Shown: in pieces, positions 12,781 to 25,112 of the stretch
How positions within the stretch are numbered: position 1 is the first letter of the stretch
How the letters are laid out: each line of letters opens with the position of its first letter
Assembly: GCA_047967505.1 (NCBI GenBank)
Contig: CM106540.1
DNA from: Dipteris shenzhenensis
Lineage: Eukaryota > Polypodiophyta > Polypodiopsida > Gleicheniales
Direction: 5' to 3' (one strand)
Length of the DNA: 64,000 bases
Notes under the pieces: generated by a model
What the model was told of the DNA's origin: nothing
The model's database searches: none
What the model saw: the letters and a program-made list of their open reading frames with translations, nothing else
Made by a program: the position numbers and the translations under genes

Positions 12781-13336
12781 AGTGCGTGTTTAGATTAAAA
12801 AATCCCATCAATAATTGATCCATACAATTAATTCCATCAATTGGATAATAAGTTTAAAAAAGGGAAACATCTAAGGAAAAAATGTTTGAGACATCTAAGT
12901 TGAAAAATGCAACTAGAGTTTGCAAAAATTTTGATCAAAATAAATAATTTTTTAATAATATTGAGTTTGACAAACATGATATTAAATAAATATGTCGAAT
13001 CTTCAGGCAGTCCAAGTTTCGAGGTCGGGATCCACCTGCCACCATCCAAACAAACTAGGTGTTAGAACATCATAGTTACGTTTGGGTATACAGGTAATGC
13101 CTATTTTCCCCGGCATGTTAACGCTTTACCTAGGAATATAGACAACCATATGGATTCTTAAGTGAAGTTTAAGTCACAAGTGGAGTAAGGAGCGAATGAG
13201 TGCATGGGTTAAGAAGGGATTAGAGGAGGTGTGGGACGATTAGTGGGCTTGGTATGTGGGATGGTTAAAAAGAAAGTGTAAAGGAAAGATTTCACGAGGA
13301 TACATAAAAAGAATAATTCATAGTTAGGGAAGTATT

Positions 13337-13414
<78 letters not shown>

Positions 13415-13469
13415 GAAATAAGTGTCTGTGTGTGTGAGATACATTTACTAATCGAATTTATTATGTGTG

Positions 13470-13513
<44 letters not shown>

Positions 13514-13515
13514 CT
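12781..13515. repeat. Dispersed block A with paired TG microsatellites (copy 2)
   Basis: Second copy of the 5640-6480 block, with TG tracts at 13339-13411 and 13464-13511 separated by the same 'taaagaaataagtgt' spacer. The long Cys-Val frame here is not a protein. Confidence 0.85.
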
Positions 13516-13853
13516 ATTACTTCAGTAAATCTATATCTCCACTATTCCACATTCTTAGTCAAAACTTTGGAAGGCCCCTAGCAACCACTGCTTCATCAAG
13601 ACTATGTTCACAATTAGGTTAATGCTTAAGGGTGAAGCAAACACAATCACTAAGAGAAATCCATTTGATTATCCTAGTTGCATTTTAAATCGAGAATCCA
13701 AGGAAACAACCTCTTGTAAATTTCTCCAATGGTAAAAACCACAAGATAATTTTTGAATTAAGCAAGCTTTAAGGTTATTCACTTCACAACTCTCACTGCA
13801 AACCAATACAATTATGTAAATGTGCACAACAGAGTCAAGAGTACTGTATCTCT

Positions 13854-13975
13854 CATCATAAATCACCTAAGTATATTCTTCAAGGTTGCCAACATCCTTT
13901 TCCTCATGACACTCTCATCATAAATCACCTAAGTATATTCTTCAAGGTTGTGAACATCCTTTTCCTCAATGTCAT
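13854..13975. repeat. 61-bp tandem duplication
   Basis: 'catcataaatcacctaagta' through 'aacatccttttcctca' occurs twice with a period of 61 bp. No coding content was assigned. Confidence 0.8.
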
Positions 13976-14373
13976 GCCCAAGATTCTACTTGCGAATCTG
14001 ATGGAGAGCCGGTGTGCCAACTCACCTGGCACTATTACAACAAAACAAATGCTAGAACAAATCATTTGAGTTGTGGAAGCCACTCTATCTAGATTAGCAT
14101 CGATGAAGTTTAGGCATTCTTACTTTTGAAAAACAAACAAAGGTTGGCATAATAACCCAAGGTTTATGGAAAGATTGAAGTAATGTAGAAACCTTAAAAG
14201 GTTCAAAATTAGTCCCAAAAGGTCTTTTGAGCATAGAAGAGTGTCATACAAATTTTATCTCGAGCTTTGAACTCGCTTTGAAATATCCTCTTTTCACATT
14301 TTTCAATTATTTGTAAGGAAACCAAGCAAGGAAAAACTTTCTAACCCCTCACTAGTCATTGTAGCTGTTCTAT

Positions 14374-14985
14374 ATGGCTAAATCGGCTTCCATTGATCAA
14401 CTCAAGAATCGCATGTCCCTCCAAGTCAGCGAACTAAACCATGCCATGGTAATAAACTTGTATGGTCTATTCCACCCAAATTTAATACTATCTTTTATTT
14501 GTGTTGTATAGTAGTATGAATTTTCCTAAATAATGGACAAAGAGATGAGGGAGAATATCAACAAGTTTTGTATCCTTAGCAACGGTGACATGCAAAACTA
14601 GATTTAGAGATATGAAGAGGCTAGAATAGAAAAAGCAAATGCAAGGATGAGATTTAGAGCCTTGCACATGCCAATGCAGCCATACCCAAAGGACCTTGAT
14701 CTTATCTCCAAAGACATGTCATGTGATTGGCTACAACAAGCTCTCCATCAAGCCGAAGATGATGTAGAGCAAATCTGTCAATCCTTGCTATTTCTGCATG
14801 ATTCGCTCGAGTATGGTCATGTAGCAATCCTAGCAAAAAAGCAAAATAGTCATGTAGCAATCTTGGTAAAAGATTTTCGAAGTCATAGCCTCATGTCTAT
14901 AGCAAATTATCAACAAAAAGGGCAGGTATTTCCTCCTACTAACTGTCCCCCCAAAAACTGGACAACGCTTGAGAATTTCTCTTGA
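14374..14985 (+). pseudogene. Unidentified decayed coding sequence, two putative exons
   Basis: A short frame beginning MAKSASIDQLKNRM at 14374 runs to a possible splice donor after 'catgccatg'. A second open stretch starts at ATG 14533 (MDKEMRENINKF) and continues in one frame to 14985 through two TAG codons near 14598-14606. If those were CAG, the text would read GDMQNQIQRYEEARIEKA, a natural-looking helical sequence. Further on are DLDLISKDMSCDWLQQAL and an internal near-repeat, HVAILAKK / HVAILVKD. I recognise no family. It could be a decayed transposon protein or a host-gene remnant. The region between the parts would be a roughly 80-bp intron if the splice guess is right. Confidence 0.3.
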
Positions 14986-16470
14986 AATCCTAGGTTTAAT
15001 AAATTGCAATGGACAGCCATGTTTTCTCTGAGCAGCGGTAGCAATCAAACTCTCAAAGAATACAATTTTATAGGTTTAAGGAACTAATAAAATGTTATAG
15101 GTTGCTAATACCCCATCCTTCTTGTATTCATGAGCCTTCCAAAAAATATATACAATATAGGTCAAGAAGTAAGTTTCCATAGTCTCCCACAAACCAATCT
15201 CAAAGCATAGGGGAAATTGTGTCTTGTAGCTCACAAAGAGTCAGAAGTACTAACCAAACCCTCTTTGTTAGAGCATGATCCTCCATATCCATATTATAAC
15301 CGTAAACAATGGACTAATGTAAGATATGGTTAGGGAAGAGAGTATGGGCGTTCCAAATCGATAAGATACTCCTCTCAGTCAAAAGGAAAGATAGCCTTGT
15401 AAAGGCCGGGACTCAACTCAGTCATCAATTATCTACACCCCAACACCATCAGAAGCATAAAATCAATGCCTAGTTCTTTATATCAGAGTTTCTATCAACT
15501 TAAATCTAACAAATTAAACTATTACTCTCCCAAAAGTAAAACTCATAGCTCTAATATATCCGAAAGAACCATAGTCTAGTCTTATTCTTAGAAGTTCATG
15601 GTAAATATGTCCTTGAGGCTACTGCATCATCCTTTCTTCATGGCCTATTGAATAGCACATATGCCTACGATCCACTTCGTGAATGATCCAAAATCACTAG
15701 AATCACTAGTATAGCCAACTGCTCTTTTTTCTCAAACCCATAGTAGTCTATCAACAATACTGGGTCCAAATTAGCCTCCTTTTGGGCAAACATGGCAATG
15801 AGGCTAGCATAGTAAACCCCACGCCATCTTTTTAAAAAAGGCATGACCCCTCATGGAGCCAAGACACATAAAGGGCAAGTCAAGTGCCCTTGTCAACAAA
15901 AATTAAATGAATGTCAGTCTCAATGTCTAATCATATATGCTTTATAAACATCGTAGACACACTTTGACATAGAATTACATTATCAAATAAAATGTAGAAT
16001 TGTTTCAACATCCTAAGTGCTTGCAAAGGAGATTGGAAGAAGATGGTCAAGCCTGAGAGGGTAGAGCAAGTGCAAGGAAAGCCCTCCCTTTGTAGTATCG
16101 TTCCCTATCCCCTCATAGTGCATCCTTTTGTACAAGTCCATATATCAACCAAAATGCCATAAGCAACATAGCATGTCATGAGCACTTTACTTGATCATCA
16201 GTGCAATAAGCTTGACTCATTTGTCAGAACTATTTCTACTATCATTTCTTTGACTCTCCAATCTCCTAGATAGTACACATACGTAGGCAATGTAATGTTG
16301 AGATATGGTGCCATGTGCACATGAATTAGAGGCAAAGGTATGTGATAAGGAATGTATTAAAGTAGCCACCCTAGGATGTGGACTACATGATGTGGAGATG
16401 TGGATTGAGGATATCCACAAGGAGAGATGTGGATCAGAGGATCCCACAAGTATTGAATATTCTAAGGGCA
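14986..16470. other. No recognisable gene
   Basis: Single-copy-looking, AT-rich sequence with scattered short frames and no family motif. The frame 16305-16718 runs into the CACTA end and is not considered real. Confidence 0.35.
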
Positions 16471-16475
16471 CTCTC

Positions 16476-16483
16476 TATATAAG
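16476..16483 (+). promoter_or_regulatory. TATA-box-like element
   Basis: 'tatataag' lies about 40 bp outside the CACTA terminus, in the context 'ctctctatataagaggc'. It would fit a TATA box of a plant promoter or LTR, but no transcript start or gene can be tied to it. Confidence 0.2.
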
Positions 16484-16524
16484 AGGCCTATCATGTATTG
16501 TTAAAATAGATAGAAATGCACATT

Positions 16525-16620
16525 CACTACAAGGCAAGGCCCTTTTTCAACGAAAATACCGACGTTTTTTACATTTTTTTAAAAAAATTTTACGAGTGCA
16601 AACGTCGTTATTAATGTGGT
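16525..16620. mobile_element. CACTA (En/Spm) transposon terminus
   Basis: The sequence turns at 16525 into CACTACAAGGCAAGGCCC, the diagnostic start of CACTA terminal inverted repeats. The preceding 3 bp (att, 16522-16524) would be the target duplication. The end is followed inside by phased palindromes and by a TNPA-like pseudogene whose 3' end faces this terminus, as expected. The matching opposite TIR was not found, so the element's full extent is unknown. Confidence 0.7.
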
Positions 16621-16654
16621 TAAAAGCATCAAAAAAGAACGGTCGCTATAAAGC

Positions 16655-16748
16655 ATCGCTATATAGTGATGCTGATGAATGTCGCTATATAGCGACACTG
16701 ATAATCGTCGCTATATAGCGACTTTGGTAAACATCGCTATATAGCGAC
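16655..16748. repeat. CACTA subterminal palindromes, 26-bp spacing
   Basis: Four copies of the 16-bp palindrome GTCGCTATATAGCGAC or near variants start at 16655, 16681, 16707 and 16733, exactly 26 bp apart; the two middle ones are perfect. In CACTA elements, subterminal repeats are bound by the TNPA-type protein, so these are the likely binding sites of the adjacent gene's product (inference). Confidence 0.8.
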
Positions 16749-16761
16749 AATTAACACAACT

Positions 16762-16850
16762 AAAAAAAAAGCATTAGTGGGGCTAAATAGGGCTATAGCA
16801 AGCCCTATTTTGCCCCACTAATGTTTTTTTTTTGTAATTACAAAAAAAAA
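16762..16850. repeat. Hairpin inside the CACTA end
   Basis: The arm 16762-16794 pairs with 16801-16832 ('gcattagtggggctaaatagg' against its complement) around a 6-nt loop, with A9/T9 ends. A second small palindrome, 'gtaattac' flanked by T and A runs, follows to about 16850. It may act as a terminator-like or transposition-related structure; role unknown. Confidence 0.8.
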
Positions 16851-16854
16851 GTTT

Positions 16855-17002
16855 TTTATTATAAAATTTCCCTTGCGAAAAGGGTGATACAAAATCGCTC
16901 AAATGAAATGACCGAGTAACAAAAGCATATACATGTCGAACAATACAACATTGTTTATTACAAAATTACCCTTTCGAAAAGGGTGATACAAAATCGCTCA
17001 AA
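16855..17002. repeat. 49-bp direct repeat, two copies
   Basis: 16855-16903 and 16954-17002 share 'cgaaaagggtgatacaaaat' and 'cgctcaaa' with few differences. They lie just downstream of the TNPA-like stop codon, within the CACTA end. A CTA trinucleotide tract lies at 17049-17076. Confidence 0.8.
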
Positions 17003-17073
17003 CAAGCCGATATACAAAATGACATACATGGTGAAGTATATGGAAACTGCTACTACTACTACTACTACTACTA

Positions 17074-18618
17074 CTAATACTCATTCGAATCGTCATCATC
17101 GTCCTCGTCCTCGTCTTGTTGGCCTGATCCTTGGTCCTCGTGAGCTGCGCCTACTCCTTGACCCTCGTCAGGTGTATCTAATCCCTGGCCCTCATGATCG
17201 CTCACCTCCGGTGATGGGACGCTCGAGCTTTGACTCTAAGAGTGAAACCATATAAATTGAAAATTAGATTGGAACTTAAAGAATAAAACAATTTAAAAAG
17301 TGAGATTACAAGTAGGAGTAGACTTATACCATGTGAGCAACCACCTCAGCCCAATCGATCGTCGCTCCCATTTCCTCTTGCTCAATAAACCACGGCTTTG
17401 TTCCTATGCGAAACACGCATCGCATCTCTATATCTGTAGGAAGACGATCCATTGTAGCTTGCTGTGGATCCAATTTATGAGAGTTAGATAAAGTGCATGT
17501 AATATGTAGTAAAACAAATAGAACAATACACTAAATGAGAAGAAGTAGACTTGCCACGGTTGCCTCGAATGCCAACCGTCCACCTACACCAAAGTGCGAA
17601 GTACTACGATGTCCAACCGTCTCCTCGCAGCCCTCCTCTGACCCTCGAACATTTTGGGATGGTCCCTATTCTACTTCTTGAAGAACTTCCAATTAGCTTT
17701 GTCTGCCCAGCTGGGTTTACCCATCCCCTTTGCGATGGAAGTACGCAAGGTTGATCTACGATGCTTCAAGACCAAACCCATGCGCTCTCGCATATAATTC
17801 TCATTAAACTCCCAATTTGGCGGGTTAGGGTATTTTTGTTTTAATTCATCAATGACTGCCTGCTTCTTTTGGTCATCTTGATACCGCCAATCGGTAGCAA
17901 TGCCGCTCTTGAAGTGATGGCTCATCAACCGCCTCATGGTGGCCATCACTGATTTTCCCTTTCTATCTTCTATTATCTCTCCAGTAGCCATGATTTGATA
18001 GGAGAGGTCCTCGACTGGGTAAGGAGGACTAATGGTAGTGGTAGAGTCAGAGCAAGTGGAAGTTGTGCAAGCGCTTCCGGGGCGAGGAGTAGCAGTGGGA
18101 GTAGGAGAGGGCAAGGGACCTGACTGATACTATGTCTTGGGACCAAGTGGAGACCTATAGGAATGTGAGTGTGCTAACTCATCTACATCTCCTGAGTTAG
18201 CACAACATAAGCAACCCCTCCTACTCTTCCTTCCCTTACGATAGGCACGCATAGGTGATGACCCCTCAGTCGAAGGGGCACGAGGGGACGACTAGGCAGT
18301 AGGTCCAACCGTCAGTGTAGGAGAGGGAATTGCTGAGGTCCTCTGAGATAGCAGAGAGAAGAATCTCGCTGCCTCCTCATCGGCCATCTACGGTACAAAC
18401 TCATCGGGACTCCCAACAAAGCCATGGGCTACTAGCAAAGGAGTTCCCTGAGGGGTAGTCGCAGTGCTATGTCTGAGAGCAGTTGGACCAGGGGTAGTCG
18501 TAGGGGTAGTCCCCTGAGGTGTCGCCTGAGAGGAATCAAAGTCCTCTGGAGCATAGAGATCGTGATGTCTCCTCCTACGAGGCTGTCCGTACTCGTTAGA
18601 CAAGCGACGTGATCCCAT
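17074..18618 (-). pseudogene. CACTA TNPA-like protein, three exons, three TAG stops
   Basis: Exon 1 runs 18618-17555 from an ATG reading MGSRRLSNEYGQPRRRRHHD. It is Ser/Thr/Pro-rich, then contains GEIIEDRKGKSVMATMRRLM, YMRERMGLVLKHRRSTLR and KPSWADKANWKFFKK. Exon 2 is 17461-17330 (IGTKPWFIEQEEMGATIDWA). Exon 3 is 17235-17074, ending in an acidic tail, DEDEDDDDDSNEY. Introns have 'ccacag' and 'cttag' acceptors. Exon 1 ends at a GC donor where the second copy at 31 kb has GTAAGT. In-frame TAG stops lie at 18388-18390, 18292-18294 and 18130-18132, and exon 1 changes frame near 17670. The position beside the CACTA terminus and palindromes, and similarity to plant Transposase_24-type proteins, support a TNPA role (subterminal repeat binding). 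The exact family is inferred without a search. Confidence 0.55.
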
Positions 18619-18979
18619 GTCTAACATAAACACAAACATGAAAACAAAAAATAAAAAACAAACATAAGCATAGGCATAGGCATAGGCATAGGCGGGGATG
18701 AGCATTTTCTGAGCAAAATCTTCCGAGCGTCCGAGCGAAGGAAAAAAAAAGCTTCCAACTATGCATAAATATGGCGAAAATCGATCAGAAGAAAACATAG
18801 TTTCACTTAGAAATATGCAAAGTATTATAGCAATGCCTATTTCATACAAAAATCTTTAGGTGAATCTGTAGGAATGGTGAGAGCATAATGGGATGGCTTT
18901 TGAAGAAACCCACATGTAGAGTAGACTTCTCTATGAAAATTCCCTTATGATCCTTCTTACAACTTTTACTTAATAGGAG

Positions 18980-19260
18980 GTGACATTGAAAACCCTCTCT
19001 CAATCTATCTTCATGAAAGAGTTTCTTCAAAGAAAACTCATTGAAGCAAGCCATCCAAGTAGTTTCGCCAGCGAAACCCCTTTGAAGCAAGTCTCCCAAG
19101 GTAGTTTCGCTGGCGAAACTACCTTGGACAGCACTTTTAAAAGTGACATAACTTTCATATCCAATGTCCAAATATAGTCATTCAACCACTCAAATTGATC
19201 GGAACACCCCATTTGAGCACATCTATGGAGTTATATTTTGGAAAATCTTTCATATATAGT
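18980..19260. repeat. TTTCGC-NN-GCGAAA palindrome repeat, outlying copies
   Basis: A palindrome with 15-bp arms and a 2-nt centre lies at 19096-19127 (ccaaggtagtttcgc / gcgaaactaccttgg). A partial copy lies at about 19060 ('gtttcgccagcgaaac'). Both are followed by 'cataactttcatatcc'-type text, the same arrangement as the tandem family at 56.4-57.6 kb. A short GCATAG repeat lies upstream at 18662-18697 within the exon 1 leader. Confidence 0.7.
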
Positions 19261-19742
19261 ATTAAATATTACATGTATTTTATGAGAGTGATATATAAGC
19301 CCAAGTTAATACTTATTTATAGTAATTTAAACTTCTTTAGAAACATGTCCATAAATATGCTATAAAAACACTAAAAAGATATTGCCATATGATATAAATG
19401 TGTTAATAAGTAATTATATATGCATAGTATTATTACATTGAGAGTGATTATGAGGAATGTTTCTTAAAGGAATCAACACTTTTTTAAGGTAATAACAGAG
19501 GTACAAAGGGATGTCTCTAAATAAGAAAATTATGTTGTGTAAAAATGAATGAGTGACTAGTCTGTATATTTTTATGATAAAGGGATCTAGTTCTAGTGAA
19601 AATAAAAGTGTAAAAACCATGTTTCCTAAAGAAAAACATTTTTAAAAATCTCTTGAAAAACACGCTCGGATAAACCTGCTCATAGGTTTTTGCTCGTAAA
19701 ATTGACGCATCCGGCATAGGCAAATACATATGCTTATGATCG
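19261..19742. other. AT-rich stretch without gene
   Basis: No coding or repeat structure was recognised. Confidence 0.35.
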
Positions 19743-20872
19743 AAAGAGGAAAATGAGACATGCTCATGAGAGAAGGAAAAGAGGGAAAAGAGGGGGGGAA
19801 AGAGGAAGGAAAGGAGGAAAAGAGGAGAAGGAAAGAGAGATTGAAAGAGGGAAAAGAGGGGGGGAAAGAGAGAAGGAAAAGAAGGAAAAGAGGAGATTGA
19901 AAGAGGGAAAAGAGGGGGGAAAGAGGGAGGAAAGGATGAAAAGAGGAGAAGGAAAGAGAGATTGAAAGAGGGAAAAGAGAGGGGGAAAGAGAGAAGGAAA
20001 AGAGGAGATTGAAAGAGGGAAAAGAGAGGGGAAAGAGGGGAAAGAGGGGAAAAGAGGGAGAATGAGAAGGAGACATATACTCATGCTTATGCATGAGCAT
20101 AAGAGAAGGAGACATATGCTTATGCTTATGCATAAGAGGAAGAAGAGGGAAAGAAAACAAAGCATATGCTTATGCTTATGCTTATGCATGAGCATATAAG
20201 CATAAGAGAAAAAGAGATTGAAAGAGGGGAAAGAGGGGGGAAAAGAGGAAAAGAGGAAAGAGGGGAAAGAGGGGAAAGAGGGGGGAAAAGAGGGGAAAGA
20301 GGGGAAAAGAAGGAGAAGGAGAAGGAGACATATGCTCATGCTTATGCATGAGCATAAGAGAAGGAGACATATGCTTATGCTTATGCATAAGAGAAAGAAG
20401 AGGGAAAGAAAACAAAGCATATGCTTATGCTTATGCATGAGCATATAAGCATAAGAGAAGCATAAGAGAGAAAGAGATTGAAAGAGGGGAAAGAGGGGGG
20501 AAAAGAGGAAAATAGGAAAGAGGGGAAAGAGAGGAAAGAGGGGGGGAAAAGAGGGGGGAAAAGAAGAAGGAGAAGGAGACATATGCTCATGCTTATGCAT
20601 GAGCATAAGAGAAGGAGACATATGCTTATGCTTATGCATAAGAGGAAGAAGAGGGAAAGGAAACAAAGCATATGCTTATGCTTATGCATGAGCATATAAG
20701 CATAAGAGAAGCATAAGAGAAAAAGAGATTGAAAGAGGGGAAAGAGAGGGGAAAAGAGGAAAAGAGGAAAGAGGGGAAAGAGGGGAAAGATGGGAAAAGG
20801 AGAAGGAGAAGGAGAAGGAGACATATGCTCATGCTTATGCATGAGCATAAGAGAAGGAGACATATGCTCTCG
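19743..20872 (+). repeat. Polypurine tandem array with ATGCTTATG palindromic spacers
   Basis: The plus strand alternates gaaagagggg-type polypurine tracts (up to about 150 nt with few pyrimidines) with 'catatgcttatgcttatgca' / 'tgagcataagag' blocks. The anchor 'agagattgaaagagg' recurs at about 20210, 20473 and 20725, a period near 250-260 bp. The inverted counterpart is at 32770-34142. The 300-residue frame across it is Pro/Ser/Phe low complexity and not a gene. Such purine tracts can form triplex (H-) DNA. Confidence 0.85.
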
Positions 20873-20936
20873 CTTAGAGGCAGTCGATAGAGCGAGCGAG
20901 GAAAAGCGAGCGGGCCCAAAAAAGCGAGCGAGCTTT
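20873..20936. repeat. AGCGAGCG motif cluster flanking array 1
   Basis: Three blocks 'agcgagcgagg', 'aagcgagcgggccc' and 'aagcgagcgagc' follow the array. The same motif flanks the other array at 34137-34212, so it is likely part of the same repeat family. Confidence 0.7.
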
Positions 20937-21524
20937 TCCACAATTTCCTTATCGAGGTATTCAACATAGCTTTGTGTAAACCACTATTTGGGAAAATTGT
21001 CAAAAATAAAACTTATGTTACTATGTGTAACTATACCAATATTGCGAACTATAGTCTACCTTAACTTCCAATTGGAGCCATACTCACATTATGCAACAAT
21101 AGTATGTGGTTTGAAAGAAACCGAATTTCCACTCCAAAGCGGATTCCATTACTGATACAACAATTCTTTTGCATTTGAAATGGGTCTTATTATCAAACTC
21201 CTTCAAAAATCAAAAAAATGTGTTGCTTGATATGTTGAACTTAGTAACATAAACATCACTTCACCCATATGTGGGGAAAAAAAACTGTCTGTAGACTTCA
21301 TAGCATGGGATTGCATCAACACTTATGACATTCAAAATGGTTCTTCTTATTAAAAGTGTTATCAACCATGAAAGAAAATGTTTAAAAATAGTTCACCCAT
21401 ATGTTGAAAAACCCAAGTGTCATTTATGACATTCAAAATTGTTCTTGCAACCATCCTGTAGTTCCTAGAGATTTTGCCCATACTTCCAACCCCTTCCCTT
21501 CAACCACTAAGACGTATCTAATAG
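20937..21524. other. No recognisable gene
   Basis: No domain or strong repeat was seen. Confidence 0.35.
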
Positions 21525-21890
21525 TTTTATAGAACACTTGAGATATCATCACCTCCTAATACAAAACCATTATTACTATTTGTAGAACACTTGAGATATC
21601 ATCACCTCTTAATACAAGACCATTCTTACTATTTGTAGAACACTTGAGATATCATCACTCCTTCCCTTCAGCCACTAAGAGGTACCTAATACTTTTGTAG
21701 AACACTTGAACCATTCTTACTATTTGTAGAACACTTGAGATATCATCACCTTTTAATACAAAACCATTCTTGCGGTTTGTATAACACTTGAGATATCATC
21801 ACCTCTTAATATAAGACCATTCTTAGTATTTGTAGATCACTTTAGATATCATCGTCTCTTATTAATACAAGACCATTCTTACTATTTGAG
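21525..21890. repeat. About 52-bp tandem repeat, six diverged units
   Basis: Units read 'tagaacacttgagatatcat' - 'cacctcttaatacaagacca' - 'ttcttactattt'. One unit is interrupted by a copy of the preceding 'cttcccttcagccactaaga' text. Confidence 0.8.
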
Positions 21891-21942
21891 AGATTAATGG
21901 ATTAAGGTTTGAAGCTCATAGGAGACGAAGGAAGAGAAAGTC

Positions 21943-22100
21943 AGTTTCGACATGAGGACAATAAAACTAATTGGAATATTTTGACTTATGTATTATACCT
22001 TTTTGAAGACTATGAATTTAAGTCAGTTTCAACATTAGGATGATAAAACTAATTAGAATATTTTGACTTATGTATTATATATTTTTGAAGACTATGAATT
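21943..22100. repeat. About 80-bp tandem duplication
   Basis: 'cagtttcgacatgaggacaa' through 'gaagactatgaattta' is present twice in succession. Confidence 0.8.
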
Positions 22101-24093
22101 TTAATGAGGAGAGGCATGCACACTACTTAGTAAATACACTAGTACTACTACTAGCCTACGACTATTAAGCCTAGTAGCACCAGTGTGATTTTGAGCCTTG
22201 TATCAGCCTTTTGATAATTTTCTTTCATCTTTAGTGCAATAGAAATTATTCCTTCTATCAGAAGAATCTTGCCAAATTTATTCAAAGTGATGATTTTGTA
22301 GTCTACAGCCACTATCCTCTGACTCTCAAAAATATATTAAATGTGAGCACCCATTTATCTTGTTTGATCAACCCTAGACTATGCTGCGATAGGACATTAC
22401 TAGAACAAAAAAAAAAAGATTTGATATGGCGATGTTCGGTGTGAAATAACCAAATTAAGGATTTAATAAGAAAGAAAACAATCAGAATCAATAGGCTATT
22501 CAATGGCTCAAATCTGCACAGAAATTATAATGTGCCTCCCAACTCTTATGCATTCCAGCTCCTCATGTTTGACAAGAATGCAAACAATAATGAAATCACA
22601 TTATCTTTAGTTTCAAAGTAAGCAAAGCACCAAAAATAAATGCAAACATATTGGATGACGAATAAATAGGTATAGATATAGATAGACCTATATATATGCA
22701 TTCATAGATATAATGATGATTAAAGTTGGACGGTCATAATAATATTATGTGTACTATCATTGGGATTAGGACTACTATATTGTATGTAGTAGTAGGAGAA
22801 CTACCATTAAGGAACACTCAAATAAAATTACTAATGGTGGTGATAAAACTACCACTAGTAGTTTGGTAATTACCCCTAACATCTACAACAAATATTTGAT
22901 GGGTAGCTAGTATTAGGTCAAAAGGCCCCAATTGTGCTATAATAATGGACCAAAAAAGGGAGTGCTATAGCATCACCTAAGGGTCACTTTTTATCCATGA
23001 AAGAAACAAGTCGGTGCAACCTAGGTCATACAGATCTAGGTCATGTGGAGTGGTTCGCGTCTCTTTCCTTGACAAAAAAGTTACACTACCTTTGATAGTA
23101 ACTACAAAGATTGCTGCCATAGTGCCGTAGAGTAGCCCCTAAGTTGCACCATCATCCCTTTTTGCTTTTGAGCCATTAAGTTTGATCCACTGATTTTATA
23201 TAGAATTATTCTACTATATGTTCACATGTCCTTAATAGGATCTTGATATAATCCCTTCCATTGTAAGTACTTTTACTTCAAGTTTCACATATCCTTAACA
23301 AACCACTAGGCTTCAACACAAATTCATTCTTATGTTTCAAGCCTTAAACTCAAACACCCTTGTAAAAGGGATAATGTATTAAAGCTACATTCAATCCATC
23401 AAATATTTTGAATAACAGTTCTATTGAAAATTCATGTATCATCAATAGGATTTCATCCATTATATGTTCATTTGTCTTTAATAGTATGTCTAAAAATTCA
23501 TGTATCTTCAATATTATTTCTCTCATGTGTTCCAATATCTTCAAAAGGATACCTTTATTTAATAATGTCCAAACTTGAGCATTGATTTGTATTTATCAAA
23601 CACAATTTCACTCCACCTATTCTTTAGAATGAAATTTTTTCGCCAAAAGTGGGCCAAATGTAAGGTCTTTCCACATATTCTTAAGAATGAAAATTTTGGC
23701 CTTACGTTGGCAAGTCTATGGAATGAGGGTAAGGCCAAAGTCTCTGGTACGGTGCATTAGGTCTTGATTAATTCTTCTTTAGGCTTGAATATTTAATGCA
23801 TTAACTTCACAACTATTATTTATGCTTGAACTTGTAATGTATTAATTTCATGACTTAGGATTTTATGAAGTTATATCTAACATGTCCCAAATTTAATGGA
23901 AATTAATATCCTACATAACACAACAAAGTATCATCATATCCCTTCCCAAAATTAATGCTACCTAGCAACTCTCCTGGCATTTTCACTGCCTTGCATTTGA
24001 GTTAGCTATGATGAAGAATGTTGCCTGCCTTTGGAACCTCTTAGAGTTACCGTTAGCATGATCTAATTTCACGTACCCCAAAACTTGAGACTT
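22101..24093. other. No recognisable gene
   Basis: AT-rich. Diverged direct repeats ('aattcatgtatc..tcaata') lie at about 23420-23520. No protein family was recognised. Confidence 0.35.
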
Positions 24094-24577
24094 GGAGATT
24101 CCCATATCACACCAGCGGTAGCTATCTTGTCCACTCTCAATGCTAGTAAGAGCTAGGCCCCATAGACTGGTAAAAGAAGTCTTTTTGGAGGTTCAATTTT
24201 TTCCCTCCGTCTTCTGCAGGCCCCCTGATGAAATAGGATATATTCATCACCCTACATTTAATGCAAGAATTGACACAACTTTTTTGGACCTGACTATGTA
24301 GTTTACATCCCAAAATCGGTGCTAAAATTGCAGATTGGGAGATTCCCATATCACACCAACGGTAGCTGTCTTGTCCACTCTCAACACTAGTAAGAGCCAC
24401 GGTCCCCATAGACTAGTAAAAGAAGTCTTTTTGGAGGTTCAATTTTTTGCCTCCGTCTTCTCCGGCCCCATGACGGAATAGCATATATTCACCACCCTAC
24501 ATTTAATGCAAGAATTGACAACTTTTTTTGGACATGACTATGCAGCTTACATCCCAAAATTGGTGCTAAAATTGCAT
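24094..24577. repeat. 244-bp tandem duplication
   Basis: 'ggagattcccatatcacacc' occurs at 24094 and 24338, and both units end 'ggtgctaaaattgca'. The pair abuts the left edge of the 0.7-kb satellite cluster. Confidence 0.85.
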
Positions 24578-24684
24578 ACCGGGCATCTCCATTTGCCGGG
24601 AGGTGTCCCCAGCGACCCCTTGGACTTGCTCTATTTGTCTAGTTGTGTCTCTCCACAAAATTCGGAGTAGGGCCTATTTTCCCC

Positions 24685-24707
24685 ATCTAGTAAAACTATA
24701 TGCATCA

Positions 24708-24738
<31 letters not shown>

Positions 24739-25081
24739 TGCATGCATGCATGCATCCATGTATGTATGTACACACACACACATATGTATGTATGTATGTA
24801 TGTATGTGTACTAAAACTACTAAAACTATATGCATCAAATAATGTTGTTGATCAATTTTTGGCATACCCCACCAAAATCAAGACCCCCATTGCAAAGAAA
24901 GGTAAGGAACACAAGTGCTTGTTCTTATGCTCATGAGACAACAAAATGCATGACATAGGCAACCAATGGGGTCTTACTTTTGATGTTTGTATGTATGTAT
25001 GTATGTATGTATGTATAAATGTATGTATGTATGTATGTATGTGTGTGTGTGTGTATATGTATGTATGTATGTATGTATGTA

Positions 25082-25112
<31 letters not shown>

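Noticed and set aside
19764-20666. 300-residue Pro/Ser/Phe frame and other frames in the polypurine arrays
   Set aside because: They are translations of tandem purine/pyrimidine and ATGCTTATG repeats, open in several frames at once with no domain.
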